Below, one piece after another: positions 56,370 through 64,000 of a stretch of 64,000 bases of DNA. How positions within the stretch are numbered: position 1 is the first letter of the stretch; every line of letters begins with the position of its first letter. The stretch lies in assembly GCF_037176765.1 (NCBI RefSeq), contig NC_090023.1, forward strand, positions 198,052,006 to 198,116,005, in the 5' to 3' direction. The notes below the pieces were generated by a model. That model did not search any database. It saw only the letters and a list, made by a program, of their open reading frames with translations, and was not told the origin of the DNA. Made by a program: the position numbers and the translations under genes. This DNA is from Anolis sagrei (taxonomy: Eukaryota; Chordata; Lepidosauria; Squamata; Anolidae).

Positions 56370-57290
56370 ATTATGTTCCAGCTTGCCAGTATCATTCTTA
56401 ATATGTGGAGCCCAGAACTTGACACAGTATTCCAGGTGAAATGTAACTAGAGCAAAATAGTACCACTCGTACTATTACTTACATAAATTGGAATACTATA
56501 CTCCTGTTCATGGAGCCCAGAACTGGATTGGCATTTTTCACTGTTCCATTACACTGTTGATTCAAGTTTAGTTTGTGATTTGCAAAGGCTCCTAGATCCT
56601 TTGCACATGTAGAGGAATAATTTTGCACTAAAATTAAGAAATGGTACTTAAAACAGCAGTAGTGCTGTAAAGTGGGGTTATGGAGTGGTGCAGGACCATG
56701 AATTGACAAATTGGGCTAATGATGGAGAGGTAAGATATTGTGTGTGCTCAACACAGTATGTCTCTGCTATCAACAATGTGACTGTAGTGGAATAGCAAAT
56801 TTATGTGATTAAGTCCTAACTCTTCACCTACTTTGAGTGTTTGATTTTCTGATTTTCATTTGATTCCACTTTGGAGGTTATTCATTTGTATTCCTCTTAG
56901 AAAGTTCCTTCTTTTCATTTTCTTACACATTTCTATTTCAACTATCGGGCTCATTTGAAAATTCTTTGTACAACTACCTTGATTTCTTTAGACATCTCCA
57001 GCTGTTCCTTATTATTGCCATTGTTTGAGACCGTGCCTTCAGTTTCTCACCTTTAAAGAACCCCTATGTTCTTTAAAGGCTCCCTTCCCCTTGGGAATTT
57101 TAGACCATGGGATTTCACCCAATATTTTCTTAAGCTTACTAAAATCAGCTTTTTAAAGTCCAGAGTGAATGTCTAACTATGTTTGGCTTCCCCTTTTCTC
57201 TATATGACATATTCCGAGAAGGCATGGTCACTCCCGCCTCAGGATTCCACTATTTCCACCATATTGACAGCCCATTTCTGTTAGTTAGGA
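56370..57290 (-). mobile_element. Older CR1-type LINE fragment
   Basis: Non-open minus-strand sequence with CR1 ORF2 blocks (ccagaacttgacacagtatt ccaggtg; ggctcctagatcctttgcac; gtccagagtgaatgtctaac). Degenerate and interrupted. Confidence 0.6.
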
Positions 57291-57449
57291 GATGAGCAAG
57301 AAGGAATGGCTGCTTCCTTCATCTTTTGTACAATAAAAATGTTTGCAAGGCAAGTGAGGAATCTTTAGAAACTTATACTGTTGACAGAAAGGGTGCCTGT
57401 TGGTAACTTGTAGATTTAACCTTATTTTCTGTCTAGACATATATCATGG

Positions 57450-57523
57450 GGCACCATGGCTAAGCTGGCTAAAGCATCTGTTTCGTAAACAGGAGATCCT
57501 GGGTTCGACTCCCAGTGGTGCCT
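57450..57523 (+). tRNA. tRNA-Thr (CGT)
   Basis: 74 nt. Acceptor GGCACCA/TGGTGCC seven pairs; D arm GCTA/AAGC (one mismatch at 13-22); anticodon arm TCTGT-TTCGTAA-ACAGG with anticodon CGT; T arm CTGGG-TTCGACT-CCCAG perfect. A box tggctaagctgg and B box GGTTCGACTCC agree with consensus. A strong eight-T terminator lies at 57534-57541, 11 nt after the gene. Only five positions (26, 27, 32, 34, 57) separate it from the Thr-AGT gene at 60778, including the first anticodon base. Expected to read ACG codons. The downstream flank (actcattttt ... cagtatgg) is shared with 60852-60890. Confidence 0.95.
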
Positions 57524-57533
57524 TGGCTACTCA

Positions 57534-57541
57534 TTTTTTTT
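57534..57541 (+). terminator. Pol III terminator of tRNA-Thr (CGT)
   Basis: Run of eight T residues 11 nt downstream of the gene. Confidence 0.85.
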
Positions 57542-57744
57542 GTCCCTGGCAGTATGGCTTCAGGTGTGTTTCACTAACAGATTTTTGGCTGTTCCTGTGA
57601 TAGTAAAATACATCCATAAAAATAAAAGTCCTGTCATATCAAGAAACACAAGAAAGAACACAATTTGCTTTGTGTTCATAGACAATCTGACATGTCGATC
57701 TCCTCTGAATTCAGGAAGGTGAACTCAGTCCATTCAGGCAAGAT

Positions 57745-57879
57745 CAGTGGTTCTCAACCTGTGGGTCTCCAGATGTTTTGGCCTAGAGTTCCCAGAAATC
57801 CCAGCCAGTTTACCAACTATTAGGATTACTGGGAGTTGAAGGCCAAAACATCTGGGGATCCATAGGTTGAGAACCACTG
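57745..57879. mobile_element. hAT-type MITE, 135 bp, palindromic
   Basis: CAGTGGTTCTCAACCTGTGG at the left and its mirror at the right; the perfect 8-bp duplication GGCAAGAT lies at 57737-57744 and 57880-57887. Same family as 23241-23374. It inserted between two tRNA loci. Confidence 0.95.
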
Positions 57880-57944
57880 GGCAAGATGATCAGCTCATTA
57901 AAACCTGAATAGAGCCTATGAGGAGGAAAGAGAGCAGTTGACAA

Positions 57945-58018
57945 GGCTACCAGAGTTAAGCTTGACAACACACTTGCCTTCGATCCCAAGGCAATTGATT
58001 TCACTCTCAGTGATGCCT
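57945..58018 (+). pseudogene. tRNA-Thr-like pseudogene
   Basis: Exactly 74 nt, alignable end to end with the Thr genes: ggctaccagagttaagcttg for the 5' part, gatttcactctcagtgatgc for the T arm and acceptor 3' side. The anticodon arm has been replaced by gcctt-cgatccc-aaggc, which folds as a 5-bp stem with a 7-nt loop whose anticodon position would read ATC, without U33. Acceptor pairing is damaged. Confidence 0.7.
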
Positions 58019-58354
58019 GGCTTTTCATTTAGACATGAGAGGAGAACATTGCCTTTTTCTTGCCAAAAAAAGGGAGACATTCCTGCATCTAGTGAAAATA
58101 AATAAATAAAACTGCAGCCCATTTGTTGTGGCAAACCTATGTTGATCCAGTCACAGTGCCAATTAGTCCAAAATGGTTTGGGAATTTGACAACACGTGGA
58201 GAAAATAGGGAAGCTTCTTTTGGTGCAGAGAGGGGAGGAAAGGGCATGACTTAGGTGGCCAATATGTTTTTTTCAGGGGGCTTCTGGAAAATAGTGAGAT
58301 CTCTCCTGACATAAATCGATATATAAGGTAGATCCTGTTATTTTACTCAAAGTA

Positions 58355-58425
58355 GGGTTTTTGAGTTTTTGAACCCGGGACCTCTCATATCTTAAGCAAG
58401 AATTCCCCAGTGAGAAATCTGTGCC
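58355..58425 (-). pseudogene. tRNA-Pro-like pseudogene, anticodon AAG
   Basis: The minus strand keeps gagaggtcccgggttcaa and ggaattcttgcttaa of tRNA-Pro. The anticodon loop is ttAAGat, where vertebrate tRNA-Pro has AGG, and the acceptor strands have lost pairing. Confidence 0.72.
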
Positions 58426-58499
58426 ATCCTCACAACACAATCCATTTTATTCCTGGAAGTACAGGTTTAGAGAGGATAGGTTTATCACAGAAAGGATTG

Positions 58500-58564
58500 T
58501 GTCATTACTCAGATTTGAGACCATGACACAGAGCACTAACCAACCGCCACTATATGATCAATTG
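58500..58564 (-). pseudogene. tRNA-His-like pseudogene, shortened
   Basis: The minus strand carries tgatcatatagtggcggttg and tcaaatctgagtaatgac (D arm and T arm of tRNA-His), but about 15 nt of the anticodon/variable region are missing and a few nt are inserted in the D loop. About 75 bp from the Pro relict, same strand. Confidence 0.65.
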
Positions 58565-58932
58565 TGTCAGGATCTGCAAATCTTTCAGTGGCTGTTTTTT
58601 TTTTTACAAGCACACTACCTGGAAGATGGAGAAAAAGATTGGCATTTCCCCCAAATCCTTTGGGAGCAGGGATGTGGATGAGCAGTTGATTAGGAAAGTA
58701 TTACTTTGTGTATCAAAATGCCTGCTTTGGAACTAGAAGACCCTGAGCAGTGCTGCTAATCCAACTTGTTTCTGTGGTTTTTAAAAATTCTTTTCCATAG
58801 TGCCACTCTCTTCCTATGTAGAGATGGGTGTGGAGCATTCCCTTTCTTCTGTCAAGCATGGCCAAGGGTTTGCAATGGAAAATAAGAGTCTCTTCCCCTG
58901 GCAACTGAAACCGAAAGGTACAGCTGGCTTTC

Positions 58933-59004
58933 CTGGCAGGTATGAAATGTGAATAGGCAGACAGTTACACCCTAAACAGAAATCATACCTCTAGATCAAA
59001 AAAT
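58933..59004 (-). pseudogene. tRNA-Pro-like pseudogene, strongly decayed
   Basis: The minus strand has gatctagaggtatgatttct then gtttagggtgtaac, matching tctagaggtatgattctcgc ttagggtgcg of tRNA-Pro. The anticodon loop ttAGGgt is intact, but the T arm and acceptor are lost. Confidence 0.55.
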
Positions 59005-59009
59005 AGGAC

Positions 59010-59460
59010 AACAAAATATTCTATGCTTACAGTAGTTGTGCCTCATATCTATGTTCAAAGGGATTTGCCCCCAGGCACCTCTGGAATCAAACAAGACAGA
59101 CTTTCAGCAGGATGAGGTTATGGTTAAAATGCCAAGAGCCATTTCATATTACACAGAGCACAATGATTCCACTTTAATTCTCAAAGCTGCATCCTATGAC
59201 ATTCTGGGATTTCTCAATCTGTAAGGCACTAGAGCTCCCCACAAGATTCCATAGGATATTGCCATGGCAATAAAAATGGAATCATAGCATGTTGTAACTT
59301 GTAGTGTGAAAGGATCCCAAGAGGTTCTAGGCTCAGTCATACTCCAAGATCTAACCACTTTGACCCTGGCAGTATGCATGCAGTTCTGGCAGCTTAATCA
59401 ATACAGATTCAATCAATGAAGCCATGACCCTGAATTTGCAAGAGCTGAACTGGGTTGTTG
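59010..59460. other. Spacer with a degenerate MITE
   Basis: 59150-59310 resembles the palindromic MITE family at 4228 (ctatgacattctgggatttc; gattccataggatattgcca). Nothing else supported. Confidence 0.35.
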
Positions 59461-59462
59461 AT

Positions 59463-59518
59463 GAAAGGGTGACTTGGGTAGCCATAAATTGTAATTGACT
59501 TGATGGCCGTTAACAACA
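59463..59518 (+). repeat. SINE/RTE tail fragment
   Basis: gacttgggtagccataaatt gtaattgacttgatggccgt is the tail block shared by CORE and RTE-linked SINEs. Confidence 0.5.
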
Positions 59519-59519
59519 A

Positions 59520-60160
59520 TGTTAGAAAACGACTACTGCCTCTCACCAAGAAACTCAATTACATCACACACATGGTGTTAGGATGACAAAAGGCCACAAC
59601 TTGTTTACTGCTTACAGAAGAGAATCAGGGTTGGCCCCCATGTATGGGTCCCCGATCTGGGATCGGGCAGCTTGCTGCTGACTGATACCACTTGATGATG
59701 CCAGGGGTTCTGCTGTTATTGACTGGCACAATAGCAGGACACTGTTACCATTGCACCCTTGGTAAACCACCGGATGCTTCCCCTCTCCAATGGGGGAGGG
59801 GATAAGCAAGCCAGATCTAGGGCCTATGCTGCCTGCCACAAAAAAAGGAAGGCACGTTGCATGGCATGGCCTTGAACAGTCTTAAGAAGGCTACCTGAAG
59901 CACAGAGGGCAGCCACCCCAGCCAATCCGGGGGGGGGGGGGGGGATGAACAGAGGCCACCTCGAATTGGCCAGCGGCCCATCCGGCGGGAACTTTCTCAC
60001 CACCAACAGGGCTTCTGGGAGGGAGAAACCCCCCGCCGGTGAAATGGCAGGTGGGAGGGCACCTGCTACCGCAGTGTCTCCACTGGGTATGTCAGCCAGA
60101 GCATATCTAGCTAATAACAGGTAAAATTGCTCTCAATCCTTCAGTGTTCCCATCACCTAC
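59520..60160. other. GC-richer stretch, unclassified
   Basis: Clearly richer in G+C than its neighbours, with a G run at 59930-59944. No coding motif; frames under 76 codons. It could be an unrecognised repeat. Confidence 0.3.
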
Positions 60161-60163
60161 TTT

Positions 60164-60300
60164 CCCCTTCCACACAGCCATATAACCCAGAATATCAAGG
60201 CAGATAATCCACAATAGCTTCTTTGAACTTTATTATCTGGGTCCACACCACCATATACTCCAGTTCATTGTGGATTTTACACAGCTGTGTGGAAGGAGCC
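60164..60300. repeat. Short palindromic MITE (CCATATAACCC subtype)
   Basis: Left end ccccttccacacagccatat, right end mirror acagctgtgtggaaggagcc. Core ctttgaactttattatctgg. Confidence 0.8.
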
Positions 60301-60777
60301 TTAGTGAAATTGGTATATTCTGCTCCTAACAGTAATGTGATATTGTGGTGAGATTCTCTTCTTCTCCCCACTATTCCCCCTCCTACTTGCTATTCCCCAA
60401 ATGATTGGTTTGCTTTTAGATTATATGTATCTCTGTCATTGTTTGCTTTTATGTTGAAATTGTAATTGTGCAATTGCACAAAAATTAAAAAAAATGTTAA
60501 TGAAAGAAAGGAACAACAGCTGGGTAGGAAGGCAGGGTTACAAAAATACGGTTGCAGGTCCACAGACTGGTTAATCAGCACAACTGTGCTACTTAAAAGA
60601 GGTGTGATATTAAAGGTGCTTGATGCAGTATCAACAATAATATGAATATAATATAACAGCAGGTTCATATAACAAAGTCCTCGCTGTTGAGCCTTCCTGA
60701 CTGAAGTCAGCATGAAATACTAATGCACCACATTGCTCCTGTCTTTTGGCAGTGATCAGGCAAGGTATACACTGTGA

Positions 60778-60851
60778 GGCACCATGGCTAAGCTGGCTAA
60801 AGCGCCTGTCTAGTAAACAGGAGATCCTGGGTTCAACTCCCAGTGGTGCCT
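60778..60851 (+). tRNA. tRNA-Thr (AGT)
   Basis: 74 nt. Acceptor GGCACCA/TGGTGCC complete; anticodon arm CCTGT-CTAGTAA-ACAGG complete with anticodon AGT (A34 would be edited to inosine, reading ACU/ACC/ACA); T arm CTGGG-TTCAACT-CCCAG complete. B box GGTTCAACTCC is acceptable (purine at 57). Terminator TTTTT at 60866-60870. The 5' flank (ggcaaggtatacactgtga) is almost the same as that of the copy at 61830, and the 3' flank resembles that of 57450. Best candidate for the ancestral Thr gene of the cluster. Confidence 0.95.
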
Positions 60852-60865
60852 TGACAACTCATCTA

Positions 60866-60870
60866 TTTTT
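60866..60870 (+). terminator. Pol III terminator of tRNA-Thr (AGT)
   Basis: Five T residues 14 nt after the gene. Confidence 0.75.
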
Positions 60871-60998
60871 GGCCCCTTCAGTATGGAAGCTACTGAACAG
60901 GCTATGCAGAGAGCATGTTGTGATACATTAAAACAGGAAAAGAAAATAATGTTTCTTTTGTGTGTGCATGTTTCTATCCTTCAATATTTGAACGGAGT

Positions 60999-61135
60999 CC
61001 CCTTCCACACAGCTGTATAAAATCCACATTGAATTGGATTATATGGCAGTGTGGACTCAGATAACGCAGTTCAAAGCAGATATTGTGGATTATCTGCCTT
61101 GATATCCTGGGTTATATGGCTGTGTGGGAGGGCCC
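60999..61135. repeat. Short palindromic MITE (CCATATAACCC subtype)
   Basis: ccccttccacacagctgtat at the left, gttatatggctgtgtgggag at the right; opposite orientation of core relative to 60164-60300. Confidence 0.8.
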
Positions 61136-61339
61136 TAAGATTGTTGGGATGACAATGCAAAATGCTGAACATTCATCACTATAACGGGGTATATGTATCT
61201 TTGCCTCTGCCAGTCTGGGGATTATGGGAAGTATTCTCTGTCATCACAACTCAGCAAACAAAAGAGTTTTCTAGGCTGCTTTAGATAAGGAATAATAAAA
61301 CCACACATTAAACTTCTACTAGTACCCAATGAAATAAAA

Positions 61340-61411
61340 GGCATGAAGGCCAGCTTTGAACCTGGGACCTTTTACAACCTAAACAAGAATTATACCTCTA
61401 CACCAGCAAAC
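61340..61411 (-). pseudogene. tRNA-Pro-like pseudogene (AGG)
   Basis: The minus strand reads ctggtgtagaggtataattc, ttgtttaggttgtaaaaggt and cccaggttcaaag. D arm, anticodon AGG and part of the T arm are visible. The anticodon stem and acceptor are mismatched, so it is not functional. Confidence 0.72.
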
Positions 61412-61429
61412 AAGGCAAGAAGAACATCT

Positions 61430-61505
61430 GCATGTAAGCCAGTTGTGCCACAAAAGATATAAAGAATGCATGTAAGCCAGTTATGCCACTAAAGATGTAA
61501 AGAAT
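61430..61505. repeat. 38-bp tandem duplication
   Basis: Two adjacent copies (61430-61467, 61468-61505) starting gcatgtaagccagtt, differing at three or four positions. Confidence 0.9.
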
Positions 61506-61829
61506 GGTCTTGATTTCTTTTATTCTCAATGAGAAAGTGTGTCTCATTGTAAAATAAGATTTTTTTTTGTATTTCATGATTTTTTGTGTGAAAAATTAAC
61601 AGATTTGGAAGGATGAAGGTTTGCACATTCTAGCCTCTTGGTTCCATTGTGTTTTTCCCCCCCTATCTGAACTGAGATTATTTCCTCACTAAAGAGCCAG
61701 ACTTTTGCAAGTCCCTGAGACATCCAAAGAAAGAGATAAAGCAGTTATATAGAGTTATACAGTGTAACATCAAGAATGGTTCCTATGAGTAAATGAAGAA
61801 TACACAGGCAGACAAGGCATAGACTGTGA

Positions 61830-61903
61830 AGCACAATGGCTAAGATGGCTAAAGCACCTGTCTAGTAAACAGGAGATCGTGGGTTCAACTCCAAGTGGTG
61901 CCT
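61830..61903 (+). pseudogene. tRNA-Thr (AGT) copy with damaged stems
   Basis: 74 nt, same body and 5' flank as the gene at 60778. The anticodon arm CCTGT-CTAGTAA-ACAGG is intact, but the acceptor AGCACAA/TGGTGCC has mismatches at 1-72 and 6-67, and the T arm gtggg-ttcaact-ccaag has two. Probably inactive. TTTT at 61917-61920. A tandem duplicate of 60760-60851. Confidence 0.8.
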
Positions 61904-62009
61904 TCAGAAGGAAATGTTTTGGCTCCATGGAAATAGCTCGGTATTGTTCCCAGAGATTTTTGTGACTCTCCCTCATAGAGGAAAAATAAATAGAAAAGTG
62001 AGCAGCTTG

Positions 62010-62081
62010 TGCCGTGACTCGGATTCGAACCGAGGTTGCTGCAGCCCCAAGGCAGAGTATTAACCACTATACGACCACGGC
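62010..62081 (-). tRNA. tRNA-His body with GGG anticodon
   Basis: 72 nt, minus strand. Acceptor GCCGTGG/TCACGGC pairs (one G-T), T arm CTCGG-TTCGAAT-CCGAG is perfect and the B box is perfect. The anticodon arm is CTGCC-TTGGGGC-TGCAG: the central anticodon base is G instead of T, giving GGG (proline family), and the 31-39 pair is lost. Otherwise it matches tRNA-His (GTG). Terminator on the minus strand: AAAAA at 61982-61986, about 24 nt downstream, with AAAA closer at 61994-61997. Either a tRNA pseudogene caught early or a tRNA with a changed anticodon; the gene at 55583 is the normal partner. Confidence 0.8.
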
Positions 62082-62084
62082 TAG

Positions 62085-63205
62085 GGTGGACCAGCATTTG
62101 CAGGAGGCCCTTAGCCTTCCAAGGGCAATGCAGGTCTCTTCAAGATAAGCCTTATCTTGGAACTCAACCAAAACAACTAGGGCAGAGAGAAGAGAGAAAA
62201 TAGAGGGAAGCCAAGCTATACTGAGGCCAAACTAACCTCTTTGCTGGAATTGTGAAATGGTAACTAGCGCAATGTTGGCTGAAAACTGGATAAGATCACC
62301 TGGACACAGCCTAGTGCCAGTTTGAAAGCCTGCTCTAGGAAGCCAAAGAAACAAACAAAGAAACAATGAATTGTCTTTGCTACCCTTACATATAAAAATG
62401 GCTATCCAATGGAGGTGTTTTGACTGGGCAAAAGAATCGTATCCCATGGCTTCTGAGAATGCAGACCACTTGGCAGTCCCATGTGAACAATTTGTACAAT
62501 GCTTAAGAGATAACATTGGATCAGGATGCTATTATTCATACAGGTCTAGTAGACATAACATTGACCTGTTTGTCTACTGAGCAGGGATACTATTCATTTT
62601 CTACAGCCCACTGATCTGGATTGGATGAAGCTACTACATTGATCTATCTTTTTCCTTTCTGACACGTCCAACATTTTGAGATTTGCCCTTCTCTTTACCC
62701 TACCACCCTTCTACATAAGTCTGATGAGACTCAATAGAGGGCCTTTTCATCTTTTAGTTACTCTACTCCTATACTCTATATATCCCTTTCCAAGGAGGTT
62801 AGACTGCCCCTCTCCTGGCCTTCTTCCAGCAGAAAATGAACTTTTTATTTCCACAAGCAAAGGCCTTTTCATTTCCAGGATGTGACTTTTGGGAAACGTC
62901 TGGTTCTAAAGGGCTTTTAACAGTCCACAGTACTGCTTTTTAAAGCTGTGTCTTTAATTTTTCTACTATTATGTTAAATTCTTTTTAATATTATTGCAGT
63001 TTAATTGCACCTCTGAATTTCTTGCAAAGCAAAATTAGGTCTCTTCCAAATGCCAGAGAAATCAAAATCTAAAGATAACTTTTCTTCTCTAGATAGATTG
63101 CCCAGACAGGCAATTTCTTTCTTTCTTTGTGCCCCCTCTATTCCTTAATGCTGAGCAATATGTTGCACTTACTGCTAAATGCAGTACTTCCGAATGTATT
63201 CTAGC
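62085..63205. other. No gene recognised
   Basis: About 1.1 kb of spacer. Frames of 69-94 codons lack motifs. Confidence 0.35.
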
Positions 63206-63210
63206 ATATG

Positions 63211-63285
63211 GGATGCTGTGGTGAAGGTGGCTAAAGCGCCTTTACAGTAACGAGAAGATGCTAAATTCAAGTCCCAATGGTGACT
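63211..63285 (+). pseudogene. tRNA-Thr-like pseudogene (rightmost)
   Basis: ggtggctaaagcgcc (D arm to anticodon stem), agtaacgagaagatgct and attcaagtcccaatggtgac align to the Thr (AGT) gene. The acceptor 5' strand and stems are lost. Confidence 0.7.
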
Positions 63286-63425
63286 TGTTAAATCGCCCCC
63301 TTTTCTCCATGAGCATGAGTACAGCCTAGCAGGATTCTTTTTGCCATTCCTTTAACCAGAAAGGAAAATCCACAAAGGTTCAAAGCATGTGCCAGAGTTG
63401 TTGTTGTTGTTACATAATATAATTC

Positions 63426-63437
63426 AGTGCTTCCTTT
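63426..63437. repeat. Left end of a Tigger/MER-like element split by a SINE
   Basis: cagtgcttcctt followed, after the SINE, by ttgtatctggtgggatttgg and ttagtggataccaaaatcta (63775-63830), the style of non-autonomous TcMar elements. The right end is not found before the window closes. Confidence 0.45.
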
Positions 63438-63770
63438 TTAAGGTAAAGGTAAAGGTTTTCCCCTGACATTATGTCCAGTCGTGTCCGACTATGGGGGATT
63501 GGTGCTCATCTCTATTTCTAAGCCAAAGATCCGGCGTTGTCCATAGACACCTCTAAGGTTGTGTGGCATGACTGTATGGAGCACCGTTACCTTCCTGCCG
63601 GAGTGGTATCTATTGACCTACTCACATTTGCATGTTTTCAAACTTCTAAGTTGGCAGAAGCTGGGGCTAACAGTGGGAGCTCACGCCACTCCCCAGATTC
63701 GAACCTGAGACCTTTCGATCAGCAAGTTCAGCAGCTCAGCAGTTTAACCCTGCGCCACTGGGGGCTCCAC
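63438..63770 (-). repeat. Sauria-type SINE
   Basis: Tail at the left with (aaggta)n-like repeats and aaggttttcccctgacatta; head at the right (cgccactgggggctcc). Direct repeats GCTTCCTTT at 63429-63437 and 63771-63779. Confidence 0.9.
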
Positions 63771-64000
63771 GCTTCCTTTGTATCTGGTGGGATTTGGTTT
63801 CAGGACCCTTAGTGGATACCAAAATCTACGACTACACCATGCTGACTCTCAAATACAAAGATAGTTTACATTTAATTAATTTGGTTGCTGGAAGAGACAG
63901 AAAGTGGCATGATCTTGTTCTTCCCTATACACACAGGCAAAAGAAATGTGATGGAGTTTCTCCTCGCTTGTGAGTTCTTTGTCATTATAACTTATGCCTT
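63771..64000. repeat. Probable DNA-transposon relic and unassigned end
   Basis: 63775-63835 resembles the terminal part of a Tigger/MER-like repeat; the final 150 bp are unassigned. Confidence 0.4.

Noticed and set aside
59520-60160. CpG-island promoter
   Set aside because: GC-richer, but few CpG and no adjacent first exon or RNA gene; a G run and repeats are a simpler explanation.

Overview
The window looks like non-coding nuclear DNA of a squamate reptile, probably an iguanian lizard (Anolis-like). The reasons are the interspersed repeats: tRNA-derived SINEs of the ACA and Sauria types, a palindromic hAT-like MITE set, RTE-BovB, CR1, L2, Vingi-like and L1-type LINEs, and a 5S-rRNA-derived SINE. 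The species call rests on remembered family sequences, not on a search. I found no convincing host protein-coding exon. The long open frames are reverse transcriptase or transposase remnants, or chance frames inside SINEs and MITEs.

Layout. 0-10 kb: MITEs, ACA and Sauria SINEs, an L2 3' end, a composite SINE nested in a palindromic MITE, and an RTE-like LINE ending in a C2H2 finger. 10-20 kb: an L1 3' end split by an L2, a dense run of short palindromes (12.1-13.0 kb), several SINEs and an L2. 20-35 kb: a Vingi-like LINE with a 13-bp target duplication; two mariner copies in opposite orientation sharing the same internal deletion; a 328-bp foldback; two 5'-truncated BovB LINEs with clear target duplications, one keeping a 372-codon open frame; several L2 pieces, one holding an ACA SINE. 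35-54 kb: long stretches with little recognisable content, then hAT-type MITEs with perfect 8-bp target duplications, CR1 ends, a second Vingi-like LINE, a Tigger-like element and a perfect 33-bp inverted repeat.

54.4-63.3 kb is the most informative region: a tRNA gene cluster with 14 recognisable loci. Three look intact (His-GTG, Thr-CGT, Thr-AGT), two are nearly intact (Thr-TGT, and a His body carrying a GGG anticodon) and nine are degenerate (His, Thr and Pro types). All seven Thr-type loci are on the plus strand; all four His-type and three Pro-type loci are on the minus strand. Shared flanks show that the cluster grew by local duplication. The genes would be transcribed by RNA polymerase III from internal A and B boxes and end at short T runs, some of which are visible.
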